A stretch of DNA of 64,000 nt from Anaerovirgula multivorans (GTDB lineage: Bacteria > Bacillota > Clostridia > Peptostreptococcales > Natronincolaceae). Location: the NCBI RefSeq assembly GCF_900188145.1, contig NZ_FZOJ01000004.1, positions 186,001-250,000 of the forward strand, read 5' to 3'. A model generated the notes under the pieces. That model was not told the DNA's origin, made no database searches, and saw only the letters and a program-made list of their open reading frames with translations. Of this stretch, positions 44,101 to 52,475 are shown piece after piece. The stretch's first letter is position 1. Each line of letters begins with the position of its first letter. The translations under genes were made by a program, and so were the position numbers.

Positions 44101-45677
44101 ACTTGAGCAAACTTCTGTTTAAAGTAGTTAAATAATAGTTGTGGCCTATCTGATAATGCAGCTATCGGTGTATCTGTTCCCATAGCACTTATGGTTTCTT
44201 CTTTGTTATCTACCATGCTGGCAATAACATGTCTCAATTCCTCTTCTGTATATCCAAAAACCATTTGATTTTTAAGTAAGATGTCTTTATTCATCTTTCT
44301 TAATTCTCCGTAATCTTCAAAGTCATCTAAAGATACCTTATTCTCATTAATCCAGTTATTGTAATCCTTAGCGGTTACAATTTGATTCTTGATTTCCTCG
44401 TCGAACCGAATTTTGCCCTCTTCCATATCTACGATAATCATTTCATTTGGTTTCAAGCTACCTTTTTTTAACACATTATCTGGTTCTGCCTCTATTACAC
44501 CTGTTTCCGAAGCCATTACAAACAAACCGTCTTTCGTTATCAAATAACGGGCTGGTCGAAGTCCATTTCTATCTAGGGTTGCACCTATTTTTCTTCCATC
44601 AGTAAATACAACAGTGGCTGGGCCATCCCATGATTCCATAACCCTAGCATGATACTGATAAAAACCCCTTTTTTGTGAATCCATTTTGTCATCCTCTTGC
44701 CATGCTTCAGGAATCAACATCATCATTACATGTTCTAAAGAATGCCCATTTGCTACAAAAAGCTCAAATATATTATCTAGGCTTGAAGAATCACTTCCAC
44801 CTTCCTCAATAACAGGTAAAATTTTCTTAAAGTCTTCTCCAAAAACCTTTGAATTCATTAATCCTTCTCTCGCCTTCATCCAATTGATATTTCCTCTTAT
44901 CGTATTAATCTCACCATTATGGGCGATATACCGAAAGGGATGAGCTAGCTTCCAGGAAGGAAATGTATTAGTACTATATCTTTCATGAACAACAGCTAAT
45001 GCAGTTCTAAAGGATTTGTCCTTTAAATCTATATAAAAATCCTCCAGTTTATAGCCTAAAATTTGTCCTTTATAAACCAACGTATCTGTTGACAAGCTAC
45101 ATATATAGAAGGCATCTGTATAAGGTCGGTTGCTTTCGTTAATTGCATTTTGTATGCACTTCCGAATAATTAATAAATTTCTTCTAAATAAGTCCAAGGA
45201 TTGATGATCTCTTGCAATAAAAACTTGACTTACTACAGGTCTTGTGGCTCTTGCTGAATTCCCACATTCCTTTTCTTCCACTGGTACCTCTCGCCACCCT
45301 ATAAGTCTTTGACCTTCTTCTCGCAGTATTCTTTCTACCATCCCTTCGCAATATAATCTAGCGTTTGGTTCTCTAGGTAAAAATAGCATGCCCACCGCAT
45401 ACTCACCAAGTACTGGAAGTGTATCTCCTCTTTTTTCTATTTCCTTTTTAAAAAAATCATGTGGGATTTGAACCAATATTCCTGCTCCATCCCCTGTTGT
45501 GGCATCTGCACCTACAGCTCCACGATGTTTTAGCTTCTTCAAAATTTGTAGTCCCTGCTTCAAAATGTCGTGGGTCTTCTCTCCTTTTACGTTGGCAATA
45601 AAGCCAACACCACAGTTTTCTTTCTCCATAGCAGGGTCATAAAGACCCTGTCGTTGAGGTAATCCATACTGTCCCAT
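41166..45677 (-). CDS. gltB: Glutamate synthase large subunit (alpha, GltB)
   Basis: A 1503-residue enzyme making glutamate from glutamine and 2-oxoglutarate. The class II glutaminase domain exposes Cys22 ([14 protein letters not shown]) once the propeptide is cut. The FMN/synthase domain has [41 protein letters not shown] and the 3Fe-4S cysteines ([19 protein letters not shown]). The C-terminal beta-helix ([30 protein letters not shown]) is complete. No gltD follows, so the electron-supplying partner must be encoded elsewhere. Confidence 0.97.
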   Translation of the reverse strand: [1503 protein letters not shown]

Positions 45678-45799
45678 AACACCATTACATCCCCTTCCCT
45701 TTTATACATATTTGAATGTTTTTTGTATTCAATTTCATTTTTTTAAATTTTTAAACAATTTATTAGTTTTTGAAAAGTCTATCTATTGTTTTAAAAAAT

Positions 45800-45828
45800 A
45801 TTTTATCATGTTTCTCTCAAGGAATCAA
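45800..45828 (-). promoter_or_regulatory. Promoter of gltB
   Basis: On the minus strand, TTGATT (45828-45823), 17-base spacer, TAAAAT (45805-45800). Confidence 0.65.
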
Positions 45829-45941
45829 TAGTTTTTTTATGCTGTTATTCCAAGGGTTATCCATTAATATTCTTGTTGTTTTAAATATTATGGTTTCCAC
45901 TGGTGATTATTGATTTAGGTTTTAAAAATTGTTATTTTTTT

Positions 45942-45977
45942 TGAAATCGTTTTCAAAATGAAATAGAAACGTTTTCA
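45942..45977. promoter_or_regulatory. Two cre-like (CcpA) sites upstream of gltB
   Basis: TGAAATCGTTTTCA at 45942-45955 fits the catabolite-response consensus TGWAANCGNTNWCA at every position. TAGAAACGTTTTCA at 45964-45977 fits except at two positions. They are 22 bases apart and about 115 bases upstream of the gltB promoter. Confidence 0.6.
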
Positions 45978-45983
45978 AATTGC

Positions 45984-46014
45984 AAAATAGAGAGCGTCAT
46001 CCACTCTCTATTTT
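45984..46014 (-). terminator. Terminator of the sigI-rsgI operon
   Basis: AAAATAGAGAG (45984-45994) pairs with CTCTCTATTTT (46004-46014) right after the rsgI stop. Confidence 0.8.
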
Positions 46015-47469
46015 CTATTCTTTACTATCTTTATTATTTTGTTTTGTCTTATTAGATTGTTCATTTGTTATCGAAGATTCCTTATCTTGTTTATCTTTGT
46101 CTTTATTATTCTTATTATTACTGGGGGATTCATCAATCACTGGAGTTTGCTTTTGTACTTCATCAGAATCATTATCATTTTTGCTGTTACTAGGATGATT
46201 ATCAAACACCGGATGTTCTTTTTCCTCTTCATTCTTCACTTCATCATCCTTCTTCTCACTAGGATGATTATCAAATACTGGATGTTCTTTTTCCTCTCCA
46301 TTCTTCACTTTATCATCCTTCTTCTCACTAGGATGATTATCAAATACTGGATGTTCTTTTTCCTCTCCATTCTTCACTTTATCATCCTTCTTCTCACTAG
46401 GATGATTATCAAATACTGGATGTTCTTTTTCCTCTCCATTCTTCACTTTATCATCCTTCTTCTCACTAGGATGATCATCAAACACCGGATGTTCTTTTTT
46501 CTCTTCATTTTTTACTTTATCATCTTCCTTCTCACTAGGATGATTATCAAATACTGGATGTTCTTTTTTCTTTTCATTTTTTACTTTATCATCCTTCTTC
46601 TCACTAGGATGATCATCAAATACCGGATGTTCTTTTTTCTCTTCATTTTTTACTTTATCATCTTCCTTCTCACTAGGATGATTATCAAATACTGGATGTT
46701 TTTTTTCAGATTTTGCTTCTTTTCTCATTTCTATTAGTTCTTTTATTTTCATACCTTGTATTATATGACCATTTAATTTCTCTTTATTTGATTCCTTGAC
46801 TTCTTCATATATCTGCAATCTGCCTACAGATATTTTTTGTTCCTTTGCCTTTAATAGCATATCTTCACTAGCATCTATTGCTATTATTTCTATTTTGTCT
46901 CCCTCTTTTAATGCTCTGTCTTCAATGTTTTCTTTTGCTTCTTGAAGAATCCTCTTTATTTCTATAACATCTGCCTTCTCCTGTTGCAATACAACCGTTG
47001 TTACTAAAATATAGTTTTCTTCTTCCTGGATGATATATCCCTTCTCTTTAGCCTGCTCTAATAATATTTCTAAAGCTATAGGGAGTGACTTTCTTTTTAG
47101 ATCTTCTAAAGGTAATTTTTTTGCATCCTGGTTCAGAGCGGACGCCTTTATTACTTCATTTTTATAATTCACCTCAAGCTGAAGACTAGGATTAATATCA
47201 ATAGTTACTAAGGCGATCGATTGATTCGATAAATTCCAATACTGGAATCCATAAACAGAGGTTATCATGATTAAAAGGACTGCCACAGCCACTGCACAAA
47301 ATTGTGCTAAAGTCTTCTTTTTATCTAGGATCATATCACCGCTATCAAATTCAATCTCCATTCCTTCATAAGCATTGTTTTTCTTTTTAATTTTACGAAA
47401 GCCACAATCAGTAGTCATGACTATCATAGTACTTTCTCGAACTTCCATAATACAGCCCTTATATTTCAT
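46015..47469 (-). CDS. rsgI: Anti-sigma-I factor RsgI-like with tandem repeats
   Basis: A 484-residue single-pass protein. The cytoplasmic RsgI N-terminal domain (GCIMEVRESTMIVMTTDCGF..FRKIKKK) binds SigI. A membrane helix follows (about 55-76). The extracellular side has an RsgI-type alpha/beta domain (ALVTIDINPSLQLEVNYKNEVI), then a charged, probably disordered stalk with eight 23-residue repeats beginning EHPVFDNHPSEK, and an Asn/Lys-rich tail. No carbohydrate-binding module is present. It overlaps sigI by 11 bases. Confidence 0.9.
   Translation of the reverse strand: MKYKGCIMEVRESTMIVMTTDCGFRKIKKKNNAYEGMEIEFDSGDMILDKKKTLAQFCAVAVAVLLIMITSVYGFQYWNLSNQSIALVTIDINPSLQLEVNYKNEVIKASALNQDAKKLPLEDLKRKSLPIALEILLEQAKEKGYIIQEEENYILVTTVVLQQEKADVIEIKRILQEAKENIEDRALKEGDKIEIIAIDASEDMLLKAKEQKISVGRLQIYEEVKESNKEKLNGHIIQGMKIKELIEMRKEAKSEKKHPVFDNHPSEKEDDKVKNEEKKEHPVFDDHPSEKKDDKVKNEKKKEHPVFDNHPSEKEDDKVKNEEKKEHPVFDDHPSEKKDDKVKNGEEKEHPVFDNHPSEKKDDKVKNGEEKEHPVFDNHPSEKKDDKVKNGEEKEHPVFDNHPSEKKDDEVKNEEEKEHPVFDNHPSNSKNDNDSDEVQKQTPVIDESPSNNKNNKDKDKQDKESSITNEQSNKTKQNNKDSKE
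46185..46706 (-). repeat. 69-bp tandem repeats inside rsgI
   Basis: Eight copies with exact 69-base period encode EHPVF-D-N/D-HPSEK-K/E-DDKVKN plus a variable KE-rich end; the last copy and a ninth (PVIDESPSNNK) are degenerate. Copies 4-6 are nearly identical, and N and D alternate at one position in copies 1-4. Confidence 0.9.
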
Positions 47470-48193
47470 TCTTCTCCCTCCCCTCGTTTGTGGAAAGATA
47501 ACCCTTCAATGTGTCTAAGTTACTATCTAATATTAGAGCTACTGCTATAATAAACTTCCTATTTCCTTGAATCACTTTTTTTGTTATTTGCAAACTCTTC
47601 ATTAATTCAGTTATAGGCAAAGTTTTAGTTCTTAAAAATTTTTCCTTTAGTTTTTGATGTTCATAAATATATGTCCCAATTTTAATTGCTGTTCTTCGTG
47701 TGTTTTTATGCTTAGGTGAATCATGAATTAAATCATCTAAGGATACGCCAAAGGATTCCATTCTTTGTACTAGAGTTGCCATATCCATTTTTAATTCTAT
47801 TTGACTTTCAAAACCCTCTACTATGCCTATATTTCCTTCACAATCATCATCTTCTTCTGCAGAAAACTGGGTTGTTGATAATTGTCGCGATTCCTTTCTG
47901 AGCTGATCAATCACTCTATTTTTTATCACTACTGATGCAAAAGTTAAAAATTTGCCTTTATCTTCATTATACTTATCTATCGATTCATTAAATGCCATAA
48001 GTCCAATACTAAAAATATCATCATTTTCTTTCTCAATGTATTTCCCTAACTGATTACTGAGGGTTTTTATTATAAAGGGAATATATTCTTCAATCAGCTT
48101 ATCTTTATCCTCTGTATTTCCCTGTTGGATTATCTTTATCCGGTCTTCCACTGTTCTTTTCTTTTTGAAAAGCGCGAGAAGTTTTGTCACCAT
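47459..48193 (-). CDS. sigI: RNA polymerase sigma factor SigI
   Basis: A 244-residue sigma-70-like factor. DDIFSIGLMAFNESIDKYNEDKGKFLTFASVVIKNRVIDQLRK is the SigI region 2. The C-terminal half (LPITELMKSLQITKKVIQGNRKFIIAVALIL) is the SigI-specific DNA-binding domain. GGAGG precedes the ATG. With RsgI it forms an envelope or heat-responsive switch. Confidence 0.94.
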   Translation of the reverse strand: MVTKLLALFKKKRTVEDRIKIIQQGNTEDKDKLIEEYIPFIIKTLSNQLGKYIEKENDDIFSIGLMAFNESIDKYNEDKGKFLTFASVVIKNRVIDQLRKESRQLSTTQFSAEEDDDCEGNIGIVEGFESQIELKMDMATLVQRMESFGVSLDDLIHDSPKHKNTRRTAIKIGTYIYEHQKLKEKFLRTKTLPITELMKSLQITKKVIQGNRKFIIAVALILDSNLDTLKGYLSTNEGREKNEI

Positions 48194-48298
48194 AATCCCT
48201 CCTCATTATATTATACGAAAAAGTCTTAGCTTTCTGGTTACAGTTATAATAGAGTCTATTAATAAGTATACTCTATAGACGAGAAAAAAGGTAGATGA

Positions 48299-48449
48299 CT
48301 ATTCACCTACCTTCATCAGTTCTTCTACAAAAGGTTCATCTGCCACCTGGAAACTCCCACAGTCCTCCCATACTTTTACTTACTTTTCTCTGGGCAATCA
48401 GTACTTCTCCTGCTTCATTTATGATAATTACTGCTACCACTTCAAGCAT
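48299..48449 (-). pseudogene. Decayed NUDIX hydrolase (mutT-like) with internal deletion
   Basis: From ATG 48449, preceded by AAAGGAG, the frame reads LEVVAVIIINEAGEVLIAQ then GGLWEFPGGR and stops at the start of the Nudix box. A second frame gives the protein's tail (ADEPFVEELMKVGE) ending TAG at 48301-48299. About 75-80 codons holding the catalytic box are missing, so the product cannot be active. Confidence 0.75.
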
Positions 48450-48683
48450 ATGCTACTCCTTTCTGTTCTTAGGTTTCCGGGAATCACATTATCAGTAATT
48501 GCCTCTTTTGCTTTTTCTTATTCCTTGCTTGCAGATTTTGCAAATATAAGTTATAATTGACAAGAATTATCAACGTTTTCATCGTTGATAATAGATTGTT
48601 GGTATGTCTCTAAATAAGGTCGACTATGTAGGGGGGAAGATTTCTATGTAGGAGGCGTCTTTATAGGCATCCTTATTAGTTTC
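48450..48683. other. Intergenic region
   Basis: No gene seen; AT-rich with a weak inverted repeat (ATCAACG..CGTTGAT) around 48570-48592. Confidence 0.4.
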
Positions 48684-49391
48684 CTAGGTTAATGATTCCT
48701 CTTTTAATACAAACTCTATTGCAGCCTTCCCATGCAGTTCAGTGGTATTAAATAACAGGTTTGTGCTTTCCTTTTTATCAATTAGCAGAGGTAGCTCTGT
48801 ACAGCCTAAAATGACGCCTTCGGCGCCTTGCATCATTAACTGCTCTACCATTCTTTTTAACTTCCTTTTAGAAATTTCGTTAGTAATGCCATGAATTAAT
48901 TCATTGAAAATAATGTGTTGTAGCATTTCCCTCTCACAACTGGAAGGAATAATAGTAGTAATACCATATTTCTCTAGTAATCTTCCCCTATAAAAATTCT
49001 CCTCCATCGTAAATCTTGTTCCCAATAAACCTACCTTTCGCAGCCCTATTTTTGAAATTTCTTCACCAGTTGCATCAACAATATGAAGAAAAGGTATAGA
49101 AATATGGTATTCTATCTCCTCTGCTACTTTATGTATTGTATTACTGGCGATTATTAATAGGTCTGCACCAGCATCCTGCAAATGCTTTCCAATCCTTATC
49201 ATCCTTTCTGCAATCTTATTCCATTCTCCATTTTGTTGTAACTCTTCTATTTCACTAAAATCAACGGAATACATAATACTTTTACAGGAGTGAAAACCCC
49301 CTAATTTTTTCTGAATTAACTCGTTCATTAATATATAGTATTCTAGTGAGGATTTCCAACTCATGCCTCCAATTATACCGATGGTTTTCAT
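48684..49391 (-). CDS. Aspartate/glutamate racemase-family protein
   Basis: A 235-residue two-lobed protein. GIIGGMSWKSSLEYY opens the family and GCTELPLLI holds the second catalytic Cys. The first site reads ASNTIHK, where cofactor-independent racemases commonly have Cys, so activity may be altered or one-sided. A gap of 40 bases on either side contains no partner gene. Confidence 0.85.
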   Translation of the reverse strand: MKTIGIIGGMSWKSSLEYYILMNELIQKKLGGFHSCKSIMYSVDFSEIEELQQNGEWNKIAERMIRIGKHLQDAGADLLIIASNTIHKVAEEIEYHISIPFLHIVDATGEEISKIGLRKVGLLGTRFTMEENFYRGRLLEKYGITTIIPSSCEREMLQHIIFNELIHGITNEISKRKLKRMVEQLMMQGAEGVILGCTELPLLIDKKESTNLLFNTTELHGKAAIEFVLKEESLT

Positions 49392-49452
49392 CTAAATCGC
49401 TCCTAAATTTTCATTGGTTTCATTTTCCTATTTATGGATATTCTATCATTAT

Positions 49453-49492
49453 AAGCAGATGACCGCAATCTTTGATTTCGTGTCAGTCGCTT
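49453..49492. repeat. Dispersed 40-bp palindromic repeat, copy 2
   Basis: AAGCAGATGACCGCAATC..GATTTCGTGTCAGTCGCTT, reverse orientation relative to copy 1. Confidence 0.65.
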
Positions 49493-49681
49493 ATGCATAA
49501 GTTAAATAAACAAAATCTATATCATCTATAGTTTTCGAAGCTAATATTTTTAATTTGAAATTTTCTTAGAATAAGGTTGCTTATGTCTATAAAGGTTTGA
49601 TAAAATATAATCAAGATTATATTTTAAATGTATTTATTATAATGTTCTAGCTAACATTGCTCTACGTAGAGGAGGTTCCCT

Positions 49682-50275
49682 ATGTTACATAATTTTAAAG
49701 CTTCCGATGAAAAAATAAAGTTATGGACTAGACAGCACAAAAACCTACTGATAGAGTTAGAAGAAAAAGGTGTCTACCGTGCAAGGCAAGAATATATCCT
49801 GCTAAAAAATGATACTATATCTAACTATTATTTTAAACTATATGACTGGTATGTAAAACAAGCAGAGAGGATTGTGCCTAGACCCGAAGGAGTGACTTAT
49901 CCTATTTGGCTTTCAACTTCCTCTGATGCGATGTTGCAGCCTGCTGAGGATACCATTATATTAGAGTTGGAGGTAGAAAGAAAGCATGTGGTCATAACAA
50001 ATTTTGATAAATGGGGGTATGTAGTTAACTATTGGTATGTACCCCTCGATAAACAAGATGAAAAAAGACATAATGAGGAATTAAGAAAATATGGCATAGG
50101 AGATGAATCAGCATTATATATGAGCCACAAAGGAAACTTTTACCCTCTGCTAAGAAATAAAATTATAAAGAGTTGGGAAAGGATATTTGAAGTATCTGAT
50201 GAAGCCTCTATTTTGACACAGGCAACCCTTTGGGAAATCAAAAAGGAATGGATTGTAAATATTCCATATAAATAA
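49682..50275 (+). CDS. DUF3841 protein, first of a tandem pair
   Basis: A 197-residue soluble protein. It opens with KLWTRQHKNLLIELEEKGVYRA, and conserved blocks are RIVPRPEGVTYPIWLST and QATLWEIKKEWIVNI. GAGGAGG-like ribosome site (AGAGGAGG) precedes the ATG; TTGCTT at 49577, 18 bases, then TAAAAT is a candidate promoter. The gene 32 bases downstream is a paralogue. No function is known for the family. Confidence 0.75.
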   Translation: MLHNFKASDEKIKLWTRQHKNLLIELEEKGVYRARQEYILLKNDTISNYYFKLYDWYVKQAERIVPRPEGVTYPIWLSTSSDAMLQPAEDTIILELEVERKHVVITNFDKWGYVVNYWYVPLDKQDEKRHNEELRKYGIGDESALYMSHKGNFYPLLRNKIIKSWERIFEVSDEASILTQATLWEIKKEWIVNIPYK

Positions 50276-50307
50276 AAACTTATCAATTTAGTTAGGAGTT
50301 CTAAATA

Positions 50308-50886
50308 ATGAATAATAATAACCAAAGTGAAAAGATTACGCTATGGACATCCCAAAATAAAATTGTGTTTGATACAATTACCGAAAAAGGTGTATATCAC
50401 GTAAAAAAAGATTATATTTATAAAAAATATGGAGAGGTAGCCGGTATTTTTTTAGAAGCCTATAACTGGTTTGTTCACAAAGCAGAAAAAATCGTGCCAA
50501 AGCCTGAAGGCGCCGAATTTCCCATTTGGTTATTCACAGATTTGAAGTATATAGATCATTATGAGAACTGCTATATCTTAGAAATAGTAGTAGAAAAAGA
50601 AAAAGCTATTTTACTTGACCCTCAAAAGTGGAATCGTATTTTAAATCTTTCTTATGTACCTAAAGATATCAAAGACGCTAAAGAATATGTAAGCTTATTG
50701 GAAAAGCAAGGAATTCATGATGAAACAGATATCTATTTAAAAAACTATTATCCCTATTTGAAAGGGAAAGTAAAAAAAAGCTGGGATAGGTTATTTAATA
50801 ATGATGTTATCTCATTACAATCGCAGCAGGCTGCATTATGGGAAATACGAAAAGAATGGATTGTAAAAATCATCAATGCTCCCTAG
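50308..50886 (+). CDS. DUF3841 protein, second of a tandem pair
   Basis: A 192-residue paralogue of the upstream gene, aligned end to end (ITLWTSQNKIVFDTITEKGVYHV; KIVPKPEGAEFPIWLF; QAALWEIRKEWIVKI) at perhaps 40 percent identity by eye. TTAGGAG precedes the ATG. The pair looks like a local duplication that has diverged. Confidence 0.72.
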   Translation: MNNNNQSEKITLWTSQNKIVFDTITEKGVYHVKKDYIYKKYGEVAGIFLEAYNWFVHKAEKIVPKPEGAEFPIWLFTDLKYIDHYENCYILEIVVEKEKAILLDPQKWNRILNLSYVPKDIKDAKEYVSLLEKQGIHDETDIYLKNYYPYLKGKVKKSWDRLFNNDVISLQSQQAALWEIRKEWIVKIINAP

Positions 50887-50930
50887 AATATACTAATATC
50901 ACAATCTGCCTTTCTTTTAATCTCTCTCGC

Positions 50931-50971
50931 AAGTAGACAACCTAAAGTCTTTGATTTTGTGTCAATCACTT
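50931..50971. repeat. Dispersed 40-bp palindromic repeat, copy 3
   Basis: AAGTAGACAACCTAAAGTC..GATTTTGTGTCAATCACTT, same orientation as copy 2. Confidence 0.6.
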
Positions 50972-51187
50972 GGCTTCATGATTTTATAGGATACCTTTCA
51001 TTCTTTTTTTTCTAAACTTTGATACTACATGCAAATAAGTAACAAATACAGGTCCTGTCAGTTAATTAATTATTTGTTATTAGTGCCAATTCTATTCTCT
51101 TCAAATATTTTTTGTGACAATTTCTTTTTACCTTAAAAATATTAAACTAAATCAGCGCTCACTGCTTCCCTATCCCTCTGTTATATG

Positions 51188-52351
51188 TTATCCTACAAAT
51201 GCTTTTTTTAGTACCTCTAAATAGTCCTCCTTTGTCATAGGTCTTGGATTGCTTGCAGTAGAAATATTTTTCACAGACATCTCTGCTAGTACTTCAAAAT
51301 CCTTTTCTTCTATTCCCAAGCTTTTAAAGGAGGGGAGCCGTACATCAATAGTTAATTGTTTTACCATTTCCACAGCTTTATAAGCCCCTTCTTCTACATT
51401 ATTGAAGTTAGCTCCCATTACTCTTGCAAGATTTGCATATTTTTCCTTGCAATACTCCATATTATATTCCATTACATAGGGTAAAAGAATAGCATTGCAT
51501 ACTCCGTGGGGGGCATCGTATATACTACCTAAAGATTCCGCCATACAATGTACTGATGCTACATCTGCGTGACTAAAGGCTAAACCTGCTAAAAGGCTTC
51601 CCATAAGCATTCCTGCCCTAGCTTCTATATTATCTGGATGAAATACTGCAGTTTTTAAGTTTTTCCATATTAGTCCTACAGCATGTAGCGCTACCGCATC
51701 GCTGATAGGCTCTGACTCATTTACTGTATAGGCTTCGATGGCATGAGTTAATGCATCTACTCCAGTTGCTGCGGTTACTGATGCTGGCATACTGATGGTC
51801 ATCTCTGGGTCGACGAGGGCAATCTTAGGTGCTATCAAAGGACTTTTTACTGTCATCTTATAATTGTTTTGAGTATCAGTGATTACAGAAGAAAAGGTAA
51901 CTTCACTTCCACTGCCTGCGGTAGTAGGGATAGATATTAATGGAATGGTTGGTTTTTCAACAGCTTTTTTCCCTTCAAAGCTTTTTATTTTATCTGCACT
52001 ATAACTTACCAATACGCTAATGGATTTTGCACAATCAATAGGACTTCCTCCACCTACTGCAATTAATCCTTTAGCCCCAAACTTTTTGGCCGCTTCAGCT
52101 CCCTTTTCAACATTATAGTCCTTAGGATTAGCTTCAACTTCCTCAAAAACTTCATATTCTATACCAGCCACTTGCAAAGAAACAACTGTTCTATCCACCA
52201 AGCCAGCCTTCATAATCCCTTTATCTGTTACAATCAAGACCTTATTAATACCGAGTTTTTTAAATTCTTCTCCTACTTGATGGACTACCCCTATACCATA
52301 TTCTATTCTGGTAGGAAGTTCAAAGCTAAAAGTTTTCATTAAGTTATCCAT
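51188..52351 (-). CDS. Iron-containing alcohol dehydrogenase
   Basis: A 387-residue group III dehydrogenase. NAD loop GGGSPIDCAKS and TTAGSGSEVTFSSVI are present; metal ligands lie in THAIEAY and HCMAESLGSIYDAPHGVCN. ATG at 52351 has AGGAGG seven bases upstream. It is related to, but distinct from, the eut-locus enzyme and stands alone, so it probably serves general fermentation (alcohol formation). Confidence 0.9.
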   Translation of the reverse strand: MDNLMKTFSFELPTRIEYGIGVVHQVGEEFKKLGINKVLIVTDKGIMKAGLVDRTVVSLQVAGIEYEVFEEVEANPKDYNVEKGAEAAKKFGAKGLIAVGGGSPIDCAKSISVLVSYSADKIKSFEGKKAVEKPTIPLISIPTTAGSGSEVTFSSVITDTQNNYKMTVKSPLIAPKIALVDPEMTISMPASVTAATGVDALTHAIEAYTVNESEPISDAVALHAVGLIWKNLKTAVFHPDNIEARAGMLMGSLLAGLAFSHADVASVHCMAESLGSIYDAPHGVCNAILLPYVMEYNMEYCKEKYANLARVMGANFNNVEEGAYKAVEMVKQLTIDVRLPSFKSLGIEEKDFEVLAEMSVKNISTASNPRPMTKEDYLEVLKKAFVG

Positions 52352-52447
52352 TACCATTCCTCCTTTTAAAAACATTTTATATCTTTCTAATATTCATCAG
52401 AAATTTCTTTTTTCCTTCTAAATTTTTTAGAGTTATTATTCTTTGTA

Positions 52448-52475
52448 TTGATTTCTCATCTCAATGTTATATATT
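52448..52475 (+). promoter_or_regulatory. Promoter of pepT
   Basis: TTGATT (52448-52453), 16-base spacer, TATATT (52470-52475). Confidence 0.55.

Noticed and set aside
46185-46706. Tandem repeats considered as a CRISPR array
   Set aside because: Period is an exact multiple of three, no unique spacers occur, and the repeats stay in one coding frame.
46039-46737. A long plus-strand open frame of about 230 codons with repeating hydrophobic segments, looking like a membrane protein
   Set aside because: It is the antisense shadow of the 69-bp repeats in rsgI; the period is shared, there is no ribosome site, and the rsgI frame has clear domains.
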